Source: Turritopsis dohrnii (Eukaryota; Cnidaria; Hydrozoa; Anthoathecata; Oceaniidae). From it: a stretch of 64,000 nucleotides of DNA. Each line of letters begins with the position of its first letter. Positions within the stretch are counted from its first letter, which is position 1. Below, piece by piece: positions 36,066-45,521 of the stretch. Below the pieces are notes generated by a model, which worked only from the letters and a program-made list of their open reading frames with translations, was not told the origin of the DNA and did no database searches. The position numbers and the translations under genes are program-made. Where the stretch lies: positions 496,001 through 560,000 of the forward strand of contig BQMF02000117.1 of NCBI GenBank assembly GCA_027922465.2, given 5' to 3'.

Positions 36066-37013
36066 ATGGCGGAATCTGCAAGCCAAGTAGCCTCTTCAAA
36101 AGGAAAAAAGAGACGCTCATACAGCATGAAATTTAAGAAGCAAGTTGTTATTTATGCTGAAGCAAATAGCAATAGATCTGCCGCATCTCATTTCGATGTT
36201 GAACCAAAGCGAGTGAAAGAATGGAAAAAAGACATTGATAAAATCAAAGCTACAAAGTCGAAGAGGTAGCGTCTTGATGGAGGTGGAAGAAAGTGTATTG
36301 ACGCAGACTTGGAAGAGGATTTAGTGCACTGGGTATATGAAAAAAGAAGCAAAATGCTGCATGTTAGCAGAAAAATGATTATGTGGAAAGCCAAGGGCAT
36401 TTTTGATGAGAAAAATGAAGACCCTGCCGTCAAAGATACGTTTATTGCGAGTCGGGGATGGTGCGAAGAATTTATGCGAAGACACGGGTTCTGTCTTCGA
36501 AGGAAGACTACAACTGCTCAAAAGGATCCAGCGTATATGGTTGATCGTATCGCAGCATACATAATGCACGTCCGTCGTCTCCAAAAGCAGTTCAATTTTC
36601 ATGACACTGATATCATTGCCATGGACGAAACACCTGTTTGGAATGATATGGTGTCTAACACTACTGTAGAGAAAACTGGCTCACGAGAAGTTAACATGAA
36701 ATCAACTGGCCATGATAAAGTATGTGTTTCTGTTTGTTTAGCTGTGAAGGCAGACGGGATCAGATTGAATTTATTTATTTTATTTAAAGGAGCGAAAAAA
36801 GAAAGTAAATCTCTTTACGAGGAGTTTTGTGGAAAATGTTTGGTTGCCAGCTCTGCTAACGGGTGGATGAATGAAGAGTTGACGTTGCAGTGGTGTAGTG
36901 AAATTTTGGGTCAGTTTCCTTTTCGCAAACGTTTACTAGATTTGGACTCTTATGAAGCCCATCTCACGGATGATGTCAAGAAATCTTTGACGATGATATT
37001 GACATTCGAATAA
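36066..37013 (+). pseudogene. Tigger/Pogo-like transposase, broken
   Basis: Starting at ATG 36066 it encodes a CENP-B/Psq-type helix-turn-helix (MKFKKQVVIYAEANSNRSAA, then VEPKRVKEW). A TAG stop follows after about 67 residues. The same frame continues from about 36270 with a second DNA-binding region (SRGWCEEFMRRHGF) and the DDE core. Asp is seen in IIAMDETPVW and in LLDLDSYEAHLTDDVKK. The frame ends soon after the second Asp, so the third catalytic residue and C-terminus are missing. The right-hand transposon end begins within 60 bp. This is a non-functional copy. Confidence 0.8.
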
Positions 37014-37187
37014 ACGCCCTCCTAAAAATTCAAAAAGTTTAATAAACGCCCCGGGCGTTTAATCGAAGCATTACGGTAATACTTTCTTATAAATTTCACT
37101 TTTTCAAAATTTTCGTCGGGGAAAATTTTCGTCACGAAGCAAAAATTTCGTCACTTTTCCTCGACCAAATTATCTCCGATAAGGTAC

Positions 37188-37782
37188 ACGTTTTATGACA
37201 TAGACGCATAGACGAACAACACATCTGGCCAGATGTGTAGCCGAACACGAGAAAAAACATATCACTCTGCCTTAAATTTTACATTCCATTTAGGATTTTT
37301 CGAGACTCGATGTTTCGCAGTTGCAAAATCCTGGTCGGATATCTTGATGCACTTTCGGACATTTTATTTTCAAACTCATGAAGGGATGTCCAAATCTGCC
37401 ACGGTAGTTTATTGGCAGATAAAAGAAGTAGGCTGTCAAGATAATTGCACAGTAAGTTTATCTATCCATTTCAGATCCTCGTGTAGAAGAAACACAGTAT
37501 ATGTCTTTTAAGTTTTATTTGAAAAATAGTTCAAATACACGTTTTTTCTACTATGAATATCTACAACTCTTCATCATTTACTTCCCCCTTCACTTCAGAT
37601 CTGACCCATAGTAGTAGAATAAAAATGCTAAATAATTAGGTTCAGCAAGTGGAAGCTGTTTTAAGGGATTTTCTAAGATATCTACGTTGCAGTTTGATTT
37701 TACAATCATCCATATAATTTTATAATAACAGAGTTCACCACTTTATTGCACTCGTTTCACAAATTTATCGTCCTATAATTTA
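37188..37782. other. Non-coding stretch
   Basis: AT-rich sequence between the nested complex and the next MITE. I see no exon or repeat. Confidence 0.35.
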
Positions 37783-38659
37783 AAGTCTGTTTAAAAATAG
37801 TGTGCACACTTTTAAGATTTGCTTGCCATTTGCTCAATACTAACGGTATCATTGAATAGACATTAAAAAGCACAATATTCTACAGAAATAAAAATTGGAA
37901 ACCTTATGTTTTGGAGATTTCAAAAGTATATATATATTTAATGGAAAATTTCCATTAGTTGTTGGAATATTGCAGCAACGATGCTATTACTTGGAACCTT
38001 TTAGACTTTTCAACCATTTGCAATTTTTAAAAAACCGGGGGTTACTTTAAAAATAATTTCACAGTGCATTTAGTTATACATTAGTCAAAACACTTACATA
38101 TTTAATAATACAAAGATGGAATAATATAATCCTTAGAGGCAGTTTTATTTAATTCTATTTACTCTGGGTAACAACCTATGATAATTTAAAAGAAGTGTGA
38201 TTTGATAAAATGGAATAGACAAAAAACCACTCAAATAGTGTTTTCAAGCGTGTTAACAGGTTAATGTTGTTGCTTAAGTACAAGTATAATGACTGTGTTC
38301 TCAGATATTTTCCCCGTCTTTCAAAATTCAACAAAACTGCCAAAATTTCAATACACCCTCAAATGTAACATAATAAACAAAAACTAATGGAAATTTTCCA
38401 TTATATATATATATTTTTGAAATCGCCAAAGAATAAGGTTTCCAATGATGTAAAAATCAAATATATATGACTTTTGTATAAAAAGTTTGTTTTGTTCATC
38501 TTCTGTTTTCTTCATTTTCTTTCTTGGCGTTTTTTATTTTTGCAGAATATTGTGCTTTTTAATGTCTATCCAACGATACCAAATTTGTTAAAATTGGTTC
38601 AGTATTGAACAAATGGCAAGCAAATCTTAAAAGTGTGCACACTATTTTTAAACAGACTT
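37783..38659. mobile_element. 877-bp palindromic MITE
   Basis: Long inverted arms: 37783-37885 (AAGTCTGTTTAAAAATAGTG...) pairs with 38520-38659, and an inner block near 37893-37962 pairs with 38383-38447. TA flanks both ends. The arms differ by small indels. No coding capacity. TA duplication suggests a mariner-type origin. Confidence 0.7.
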
Positions 38660-39389
38660 TAGTATGTTTTTTTAATTACAGAACATTCAGTCTTCTAAGT
38701 TGAACAATTTAGGTAATTGAACGATGTTAATATTTTCTACCGACTATAATGTTGATAGCTGCTTTCGATATAATGTAGTGCAGAGACAGTGAAAGCTATA
38801 TGACCGACCGTGGCTACGATCGACTAAACCACACTTAAAAGGAACTACCTTTTGTACTATTTGAAACAGCTTTAAAAATGACTACCTTTTATTATTTTTT
38901 ATAAGGAACCTTAATTTGTGCCTCTGAGCCTGATATTATTTTAGAGAGTGTCAGCCTCATAGTTTCTCAACGAGAGAATTTATATTTTCTCACTTTTGTA
39001 TGTGTGCATATATCTTATTAATAACCTATTTTATATACCTAGATTTTGACACTTTTTGATAGTTTCTGTTTGTAAATACATATGATATACTTTATATTAG
39101 TATGTAAATTCTTTTTCTCAATTTCAGCCTGACCAGCTCCTTTAGTTCTTTTAAAAGAACAAACAAAACTTGTAGCATATTTTTTCCTCTTTTAAGCGTC
39201 CCCTCAAATAATCTAATTTGATAATTTTAAATGTTCTCCACTCTACGTACAAAATGTGTCAATAAAGGTCGGTTACCACGCTGCTATAACGTGGTATAAC
39301 CTAAGATTGAAGACATGAGTGTTTACTCAAACCTAATACATTATTATGACGGTTACAAAGGTTTTATGTTTGTACTGTTTTTTTGCCTA
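38660..39389. other. Non-coding stretch
   Basis: AT-rich DNA between two MITEs, without a recognised feature. Confidence 0.35.
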
Positions 39390-39877
39390 CCGCATTTCCT
39401 CTAATAAACGCCGCGGCGTTTATTACAAATTCCAGTTTTTAGATGCGGCGTTTAATAGAGGGCGGCGTTCATTAGAGAGCGGCGTTTATTACAAAATGAA
39501 AAATTGGACAGAAGAAAACTTAAACAATAATGCTTCCTTATCTATAAAAAGGTTACAAAAGATTGTGTGAAAATGTTTTACACAAAACATATGTTCACAA
39601 AAATGTCAAAGAAGAGCGATATCACTATCGCCATTCTCTTCTATGAGATGAAAACTTTTATAGCAATTGATTACACATCAAAATATTTATGCAAACGTGG
39701 AAGAATTTGTTGATAGAAAACAAATAAAACTATTAGCTATTAAACCAATTCTTATTTAGCCTGTTTTCTAGTAACCTTTTCAAAATGCGGCGTTTATTAG
39801 AGGGCGGCGTTTACTACAAATGTTTGGCTAAAAGTGCGGCGTTTAATAGAGGGCGGCGTTTATAAGAGGAAATACGG
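39390..39877. mobile_element. MITE with CCG.ATTTCC ends, copy 2
   Basis: A 488-bp relative of 12812-13275, with ends CCGCATTTCCTCTAATAAAC and complement, TA on both sides, and internal GGCGGCGTTTA repeats near both ends. Confidence 0.8.
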
Positions 39878-41700
39878 TATTTATTTTAAAAAACAGTCGT
39901 CACTTGTAGTTACAGCAGATACAATAGTATGGATAATATACAGCAAAATGAATAATGCACTGTGATAACATGTTGCCTTATACTTCAGTTTTCAAGAATC
40001 TTTACACCCTCATCTAAACAGCCCTTCAGGTGATTCCGAATAGTATTTAAGCTTTTTCTACAGAAATGATAAAGCAACATTTAGTAGAATCATAGAAAAG
40101 ACTTGCGACGTTATTTGTGAAGTTTTGAAAGAAAAGCATTGGTCATCACAGGAAACTAAAGAGGTGGAGCGTCTTTAAATAGTACAGATTTATTGAGCCG
40201 CCCTTCAACTCAAAATGTCTTGCTACGTCCCTGATCAATGAATTGTACTAAAATAATGCATCCGGAAGTTCTGTTTTACTTTTTAAACTATGCCATTCAT
40301 TTTGATACTATTTTTCCTCATTCATTATGACACTATTTTTCTTCAGAAGAAATTAACTATTATTTCTGGAATGAATAAGCTGGAGTAGGGTGGGAGAGGG
40401 CCAAATGGTCCTAGATTGCGGACATCCATCTTTGCATCAATTGTTATATTATCCTTATACACCCTTATATTAACTATACCTTATCTTGATACTGTTAAAA
40501 CCCTAATCAACACAAACCATACCCTTCCATTAGAATACATTGTTCATTAAAGCAGTGTATGTAATATGATAGAGTATTTGTAATGCATTTCTGAACAGAC
40601 TTGCAGATTAACACAAATTCAGAACACAGAACACACAGAAAAATAAACACAAAACAGCTTTTTTATTAATTGCAGCAAAATATCTTTAAATTTACTGAGA
40701 ATATTTGCATCTCTTGAAAAACTGAATTTCTTTTGCTTTCGCAAAAATTCCGCTAATTCGAACAAAGATATTTTGTCTTTTGCGTGTTCGAATTAGCGGA
40801 TATGTATTGTTTACTTATGAGCCCAATGATTCCACAACATACAATATGCTGCTTAAATCTTCGGTAATACATCCATTTTTAACACTGTCAGACTTCCAAA
40901 AAATGATGTTTTTTGATGATTCTGTCGTTATTGTCTACCTAAACATAAACTATGCAAGTCTTTGGACATAAAGCAACTACTTTTAGTAACGCCGAGATAT
41001 CATTCCGAATTAATAAGTAGCATACAAGCTTTTTTCGCCTTTCGATAGTATTGTTTTACTTCTTCATCAGTTTGTATTGCCCTGAATTCGATGTTTCATT
41101 GGACCTTTTATCGTTAATTTTTACATTCATTGAGTTATAGTTAAATTGTCTATGCAAATTAAGTACATGTGGACATGATCGCTTTGCAGCTGCTAGTACA
41201 TGCTTTAAAATAGTTGATTGACGAACTGTTAATCCCGAAATTGAACAGAAATATTTAATTGCAGCAAATGAAGTACCGTAATTTTTCTAATTTAACGCGT
41301 ACTCTAATTTAATGCGTACCCTGTTTTTGGCGAAAAGTCGTAATTAATTTTACTCTAATTATTACGCGTTTTAAAATTACTTCAGGTAACTGAAACCTAT
41401 GTGTATTTGCTAATTATCATATCAGCACATAACGCATCTTACCAACTGCAGTCTTTCTTTCTTTTATATCAAAAGTTTCTAATGTCATTGTGGTTGATGG
41501 AACTTCAAGGAGAACTAAACTCAAAAATTCAAAATTGATTTTTTTGTAACATTTGAATGAAAATGATAAAAGTCAGTTCAAGAAGATATTGCTGACATAT
41601 AAATATGTGAATTACTCAGAATGTTTTAATGATAATATTGCTAGAACATTGCATGTAGAGTGCTAAGTAACTGCAGTTGTAAAAAAAACAAAGAAATTTA
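39878..41700. other. Intergenic stretch with repeat fragments
   Basis: It contains a sequence near 40180-40235 whose complement starts CAGGGACGTAGC, like the end of a hAT-type element. An inverted repeat of TTCCGCTAATTCGAAC and its complement lies at about 40747-40800. A run of CTAATTTAACGCGTAC-type repeats starts at a TACCGTAATTTTT motif near 41275. No gene is supported. Confidence 0.35.
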
Positions 41701-41930
41701 TTGCCATTGCTACTCCAGCTCGTTTCTAGGTCTCTATTACTTTTCGCTGACAAACCTATATATCAGCATCTAACACTGTTACTATGGCGAATTTCGCTTT
41801 AACTTAAGTCCAGTGAAAATTGTTCCATTTTTTAAAATTTTTTTTCCCTTACCTGAACAGATCTCCATTTATAGGTTTGTCAGCAAAAGACAGAAAAGAC
41901 CTGGAAACAAGCCCAGGGTAACTATGGCAA
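41701..41930. mobile_element. 230-bp MITE with about 60-bp arms
   Basis: 41701-41760 is an imperfect inverted copy of 41869-41930 (TTGCCAT.GCTACTC and complement, and GACAAACCTATA and complement). It is non-coding and lies just outside the Polinton left end. Confidence 0.6.
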
Positions 41931-42084
41931 CAATTATTTTTAGTAATTCGATACCTGTAGGTGTTTGCCACTACACACGCAAATTTCTAGCAGTGCATCA
42001 CTATAGAGATAGTATAATGGGGATTCAAGCGCAAAAACGCGCACGCGCACACGCACACACACGCGCACACGCACACGCACGAAA

Positions 42085-42661
42085 CCCTGCGCATGCGTCG
42101 AAAAGTGTTGACGCCAGCACTATCGTCGAAAACCATCGCAGCACTATCGTCGAAACCCTGCGCATGCGTCGAAAAGTGTTGACATCAACACTATCATCGA
42201 AAACCGTTGAAAACTGGTGCCACCCCTTCTGCGCATGCGTCGAAAACTGCTGACATCAAGACTATCGTCGAAAACCGTCGAAAAGTGTTGACATCAGCAC
42301 TATCGTCGAAAACCGTCGAAAACTGTTGACATCAGCACTATCGTCGAAAACCGTCGAAAAGTGTTGACGCCAGCACTATCGTCGAAAACCATCGCAGCAC
42401 TATCGTCGAAACCCTGCGCATGCGTCGAAAACTGTTGACATCAGCACTATCGTCGAAAACCGTCGAAAAGTGTTGACGTCAGCACTATCGTTAAAACCAA
42501 CGCAGCACTATCGTCGAAAACTGCTGACATCAGCACTATTGTTGAATACTGCTAACATACATATTGAATGAGTCAGGGAATTCCCTGACTCATGCGTCAG
42601 TTCTGTCCACTCGTAAAAAATTTCCAAGTTGAAAAAGTGTATGTAATAAAGGATGTTGAGT
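42085..42661. repeat. Left TIR of the Polinton, with tandem repeats
   Basis: The outer part has about ten units of the type TGTTGACATCAGCACTATCG / TCGAAAACCGTCGAAAA, plus several TGCGCATGCGTCGAAAA blocks. The inner 90 bp match the right TIR in inverse orientation nearly perfectly, ending inside the first codons of the ankyrin gene. Many units read TGACATCA or TGACGCCA where the right TIR has TGACGTCA, a pattern expected from CpG decay. Confidence 0.8.
42568..42593. promoter_or_regulatory. Palindrome with AP-1-like and kappa-B-like cores (left TIR)
   Basis: A perfect 26-bp palindrome: ATGAGTCA, then GGGAATTCCC, then TGACTCAT sharing the central bases. TGAGTCA is the AP-1 consensus and GGGAATTCCC a symmetric kappa-B-type site. 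It lies about 60 bp upstream of the ankyrin gene. Function as an enhancer or replication signal is inference. Confidence 0.6.
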
Positions 42662-43627
42662 TATTTCAGAAAGGTTGTTACTTCTTTATATAACAAGACT
42701 AAGGAGAGACTAGGATATGGACAGTCACATAATGTGAGTGATTTTAATAAGGCAATGCTAGCAGCAGCTTACAATGGTGACATCGAGGAGGTCAAGCTGT
42801 TAAAGGAATATGGTGCAACCAATTTTGATGAGGCAATGGAAAATGCAACTTACAAGGGTCACATCGAGATAGTTAAACTCTGTAAGGAGTGGGGTGCGAC
42901 AGATTTTAATGAGGCAATGATAACGGCAATTGCGAATGGTCACATCGAGATAGTTAAACTATATAAGGAGTGGGGTGCGACGGATTTTGACTGGGCAATG
43001 GAAAATGCAGCTTACAATGGTGACATCGAGATAGTTAAACTCTGTAAGGAGTGGGGTGCGACAGATTTTAATGAGGCAATGGGAGAGGCAGCTTTAAATG
43101 GTCACATCGAGATCGTTAAACTATGTAAGGAGTGGGGTGCGACGGATTTTGACCAGGCAATGGAAAATGCAGCTAGACGGGGTGACATCGAGATCGTTAA
43201 ACTATGTAAGGAGTGGGGTGCGACGGGTTTTCACCTAGCAATATGGTTAGCAGCTTCCAATGGTCACATTGAGATCGTTAAATTATACAAGGAGTGGGCC
43301 GAGGATGATTTTGAAAGGGCAATGCTATCAGCAGCTTTGTTTGGTCAGATTGAGATAGTTAAACTGCTAAAGGAGTGCGGTGAGGTGGATTTTAACCAGA
43401 TGATATATTTAGCAGCTTTAAATGGTCACTTTATGATTGTTGCACTCTGTCGAAGTTGGTTAGGTTATGACGCTATTCACGAGGAGCTCTTTCGCTATCA
43501 TCACAAGCGTCGATTCGGAAAAGATCTCTATTACGAGTTGGTGGAGGTTACCATGCATCCGGATAGGGTGTGGGATTGGTACTATGATGAGGAAGATAAG
43601 AAATTTCTAACTGGCTATTTTCAATAA
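42653..43627 (+). CDS. Ankyrin-repeat protein of the Polinton
   Basis: 324 residues from the ATG at 42653, which lies inside the left TIR. After a basic N-terminus (SLYNKTKERLG, a motif shared with LYNNTKEKLG in the polymerase N-terminus) come about nine ankyrin-like repeats of 26-27 residues of the type GHIEIVKLCKEWGATDFNEA. The last 60 residues are rich in aromatic and charged residues without repeats (FRYHHKRRFGKDL, WDWYYDEED). Repeats of this type are common in large DNA viruses, where they often contact host factors. The function here is unknown. The near-identical repeats suggest recent internal duplication. Confidence 0.75.
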   Translation: MLSYFRKVVTSLYNKTKERLGYGQSHNVSDFNKAMLAAAYNGDIEEVKLLKEYGATNFDEAMENATYKGHIEIVKLCKEWGATDFNEAMITAIANGHIEIVKLYKEWGATDFDWAMENAAYNGDIEIVKLCKEWGATDFNEAMGEAALNGHIEIVKLCKEWGATDFDQAMENAARRGDIEIVKLCKEWGATGFHLAIWLAASNGHIEIVKLYKEWAEDDFERAMLSAALFGQIEIVKLLKECGEVDFNQMIYLAALNGHFMIVALCRSWLGYDAIHEELFRYHHKRRFGKDLYYELVEVTMHPDRVWDWYYDEEDKKFLTGYFQ

Positions 43628-43637
43628 GTTTGTATAC

Positions 43638-44243
43638 TTATTGAAGAACAACCTTGTAACTCCTTGGGAACCTACATCGTATGTAAAGATATGCGTGTTC
43701 TGAAGCATCCAATTCTTGCAAGATGTCACTCCAGTCGTTTTTGATGACATTGGTTTCATCATCGATAAGCTTAACATCACTCTTCTCTTTAGGATACCAA
43801 ACGAATAGCATCTTTGCTTGCCGTCTGATAGTTTTTGGAAGAGCTGTGTAGACTTGGGTGAGAAGCCATAGACTATGTTTTTGATGACGTCCTGTGGTAC
43901 TTAGATTGAGAAGTGGAGTCCTCTTCTTATCGAGTTTCTCATCAGCTATGGAATCATCGATGATGAATAAGGTTTCCTGCCCTGCCAATTGCTTGGTGAA
44001 TATCTCAATCCAATATAGTAAGTCCTGTTGTGGTGTAGGTTCGATCAGAAAAACATCATCATCTTCCCAGAGAATCGTACAGTCTTTATAGGTTGTATTC
44101 CATCGGAGGGAAGGACAGAGAATGACGATGTAGTCAAAGTGGTGCTTGAAGTGGTTCTGTAGTAAGCGTAGAGCCAGTTCCGTCTTGCCACAGCCTGTCG
44201 CTCCTGAAAAAATGGTGGTACAAGGATCTTTAATAAGGTTCAT
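43638..44243 (-). CDS. Genome-packaging ATPase (FtsK/HerA-type) of the Polinton
   Basis: 201 residues. Walker A is GATGCGKT at residues 14-21 and Walker B is LFIIDDS near 93-98. A sensor-like TTGRHQKHSLWLLTQ stretch follows near 118-132. This is the compact A32-like packaging ATPase conserved in Polintons, adintoviruses and related double jelly-roll viruses, which drives DNA into capsids. It lies just downstream of the capsid gene: the capsid stop TAA is followed by AATAA and then this ATG. The pair is probably co-expressed late. Confidence 0.85.
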   Translation of the reverse strand: MNLIKDPCTTIFSGATGCGKTELALRLLQNHFKHHFDYIVILCPSLRWNTTYKDCTILWEDDDVFLIEPTPQQDLLYWIEIFTKQLAGQETLFIIDDSIADEKLDKKRTPLLNLSTTGRHQKHSLWLLTQVYTALPKTIRRQAKMLFVWYPKEKSDVKLIDDETNVIKNDWSDILQELDASEHAYLYIRCRFPRSYKVVLQ

Positions 44244-44248
44244 TTATT

Positions 44249-45505
44249 TTAGTAGCCGACACTGTGGAAGCGCTCATTCATGAAGTTAACCTGTCCATCT
44301 TGTAGCACAAAGAGGTAACATTGGATGGCTCCCGCACCATCAGCTTTTTTGGTGATCTGCAGTGTGACACCATCTGAAGTGTTTTTGAGGCGCCTCCCCG
44401 CACCATGTAGAGTATTGTCAGCAACACTTCGAAAGTCGATAAAAAGACAGTAATTAGAATCAAAGAATTTAGAAGGACTAATGGCCGGCAGCAGTTCATT
44501 GGAAGTGAAATACTTCCGTGCCGGGGCATACATTTCTTCTGGAAGTAAGCCCTGTGTATAGAGTTGATTAGGCTCTCCTTCGATGGTAATGTCTACCTTG
44601 CTGATTTTCGGGTTGTAGTAATGGGTGTTATCCATAGCGTATGCTTTTCGTTTGTCTGGATCAAGAAAGAATAGAACAAGAGCCTTTAAACTCTCGCTGG
44701 GCACGTTTACCTGTATATTCCAGGCGGTATCTTTCTTGTCCAAAGGGATTATTCTATGCCGTAAAACACGGGTGTAGGGTAGTCGCCTATTGGCAAGTTC
44801 ATTGTAGACTTTTAGTTTGAAGTCAGAGTCTTCTACCTTGTCGAATTCTAGAGCAATGTTGGAGATAGTGTAGGTGCCGTCAGGATCTTTCTTCGAAGCA
44901 CCTGATCCTGATCCTGCATCTCTGATGACCTTTCCATACTCTGCGAATTTAATTTTGAAGCTTAAACGATCGCGAAGCTGTACATAGGGGAGATGCTTGA
45001 CGAGTTCAAAAAATTCCCATAGAGGAATGGCAAAACGGTTACCATAGACAGCTGCCAGGGCGGACTTACTCGTTGAAGTACTCGTTAAACCTGGTGTGAC
45101 TCTGAGCTTGTTCACATCACCCTCCTGATCTATTCCCTGTTGGATACGTTCCACTTGCATTTCCTCAGGTAGCCATCTGTCCTTGTAAATTTCCATCACA
45201 TCCGCATTTTGAATGTCTTGGATGATGTTTCCTTCGTAACTGATAGTCAACTGTTCGATCAAAGCCTTTCCTAAGTTGTTGACGATGTAGCGTCCTGTAT
45301 CGGTGGAGTTGAGTTTGATATCAAACGTGAGCTTGAGCGATTCTGGTAGAATGACATCATTAGCACCTAGATTCGGCAGCCTCACATCTAGAGATAGACG
45401 CTGGTCAATGGTACTTGGTGTATTCGAGATCTTGACATGCTGACGTGGTGCGTTGAAGGCAAAGCGAGTCATATATTCCTTATGAGGGTTTGCAATACCA
45501 TACAT
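44249..45505 (-). CDS. Probable double jelly-roll major capsid protein of the Polinton
   Basis: 418 residues. Patterns fit the hexon-like capsid protein of Polinton/adinto-type elements: FNAPRQHVKISNTPSTI at the N-terminus, LPNLGANDVILPESLKLTF, IVNNLGKALIEQLTI with YEGN, and WEFFELVKHLPY. A second half follows with SNIALEFDKV, RRLPYTRVLRHRIIP and ALVLFFLDPDKR. Alternating beta-rich segments in two halves suit two jelly rolls. It sits directly upstream of the packaging ATPase. The assignment is from remembered family patterns; structure prediction would settle it. It shares a short bidirectional promoter region with the divergent gene at 45522. Confidence 0.7.
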   Translation of the reverse strand: MYGIANPHKEYMTRFAFNAPRQHVKISNTPSTIDQRLSLDVRLPNLGANDVILPESLKLTFDIKLNSTDTGRYIVNNLGKALIEQLTISYEGNIIQDIQNADVMEIYKDRWLPEEMQVERIQQGIDQEGDVNKLRVTPGLTSTSTSKSALAAVYGNRFAIPLWEFFELVKHLPYVQLRDRLSFKIKFAEYGKVIRDAGSGSGASKKDPDGTYTISNIALEFDKVEDSDFKLKVYNELANRRLPYTRVLRHRIIPLDKKDTAWNIQVNVPSESLKALVLFFLDPDKRKAYAMDNTHYYNPKISKVDITIEGEPNQLYTQGLLPEEMYAPARKYFTSNELLPAISPSKFFDSNYCLFIDFRSVADNTLHGAGRRLKNTSDGVTLQITKKADGAGAIQCYLFVLQDGQVNFMNERFHSVGY

Positions 45506-45521
45506 GTTTATTATAAGAGAA
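45506..45521. promoter_or_regulatory. Bidirectional start region between capsid and core-like genes
   Basis: Only 16 bp separate the two divergent ATGs (45505 minus, 45522 plus). The segment reads GTTTATTATAAGAGAA, presenting TATAATAAA to the capsid gene and TTATTATAAG to the other. A nearly identical arrangement occurs at 47838-47851. Confidence 0.65.

Larger units (their letters stand above)
28664..37187. mobile_element. Nested transposon complex bounded by halves of one MITE
   Basis: 28664-28735 and 37110-37186 are inverted copies of one sequence (ACCTTATC.G.GATAATTTGGTC, then TTTTCGTCGGGGAAAATT), read here as two halves of one MITE. Inside lie Tigger-type end sequences: GGGCGTTTATTCGA near 28815 and its complement, plus CGATTAAACGCCC, near 37000-37070. 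Further inside are the Tigger/HIRAN genes, a Harbinger-like MITE and copy 2 of the 3.5-kb element. The left Tigger end is degraded by a poly-C tract, so its exact boundary is unclear. Confidence 0.5.

Noticed and set aside
41813..42253. 146-residue plus-strand frame next to the Polinton
   Set aside because: It translates a MITE arm, a CA/GC-rich stretch (Ala-His-Arg runs) and TIR repeats; no domain, no conserved start context.
42085..42540. CRISPR-like array of regularly spaced repeats
   Set aside because: Units are direct tandem copies without unique spacers, in a eukaryotic transposon TIR, and no cas genes exist.
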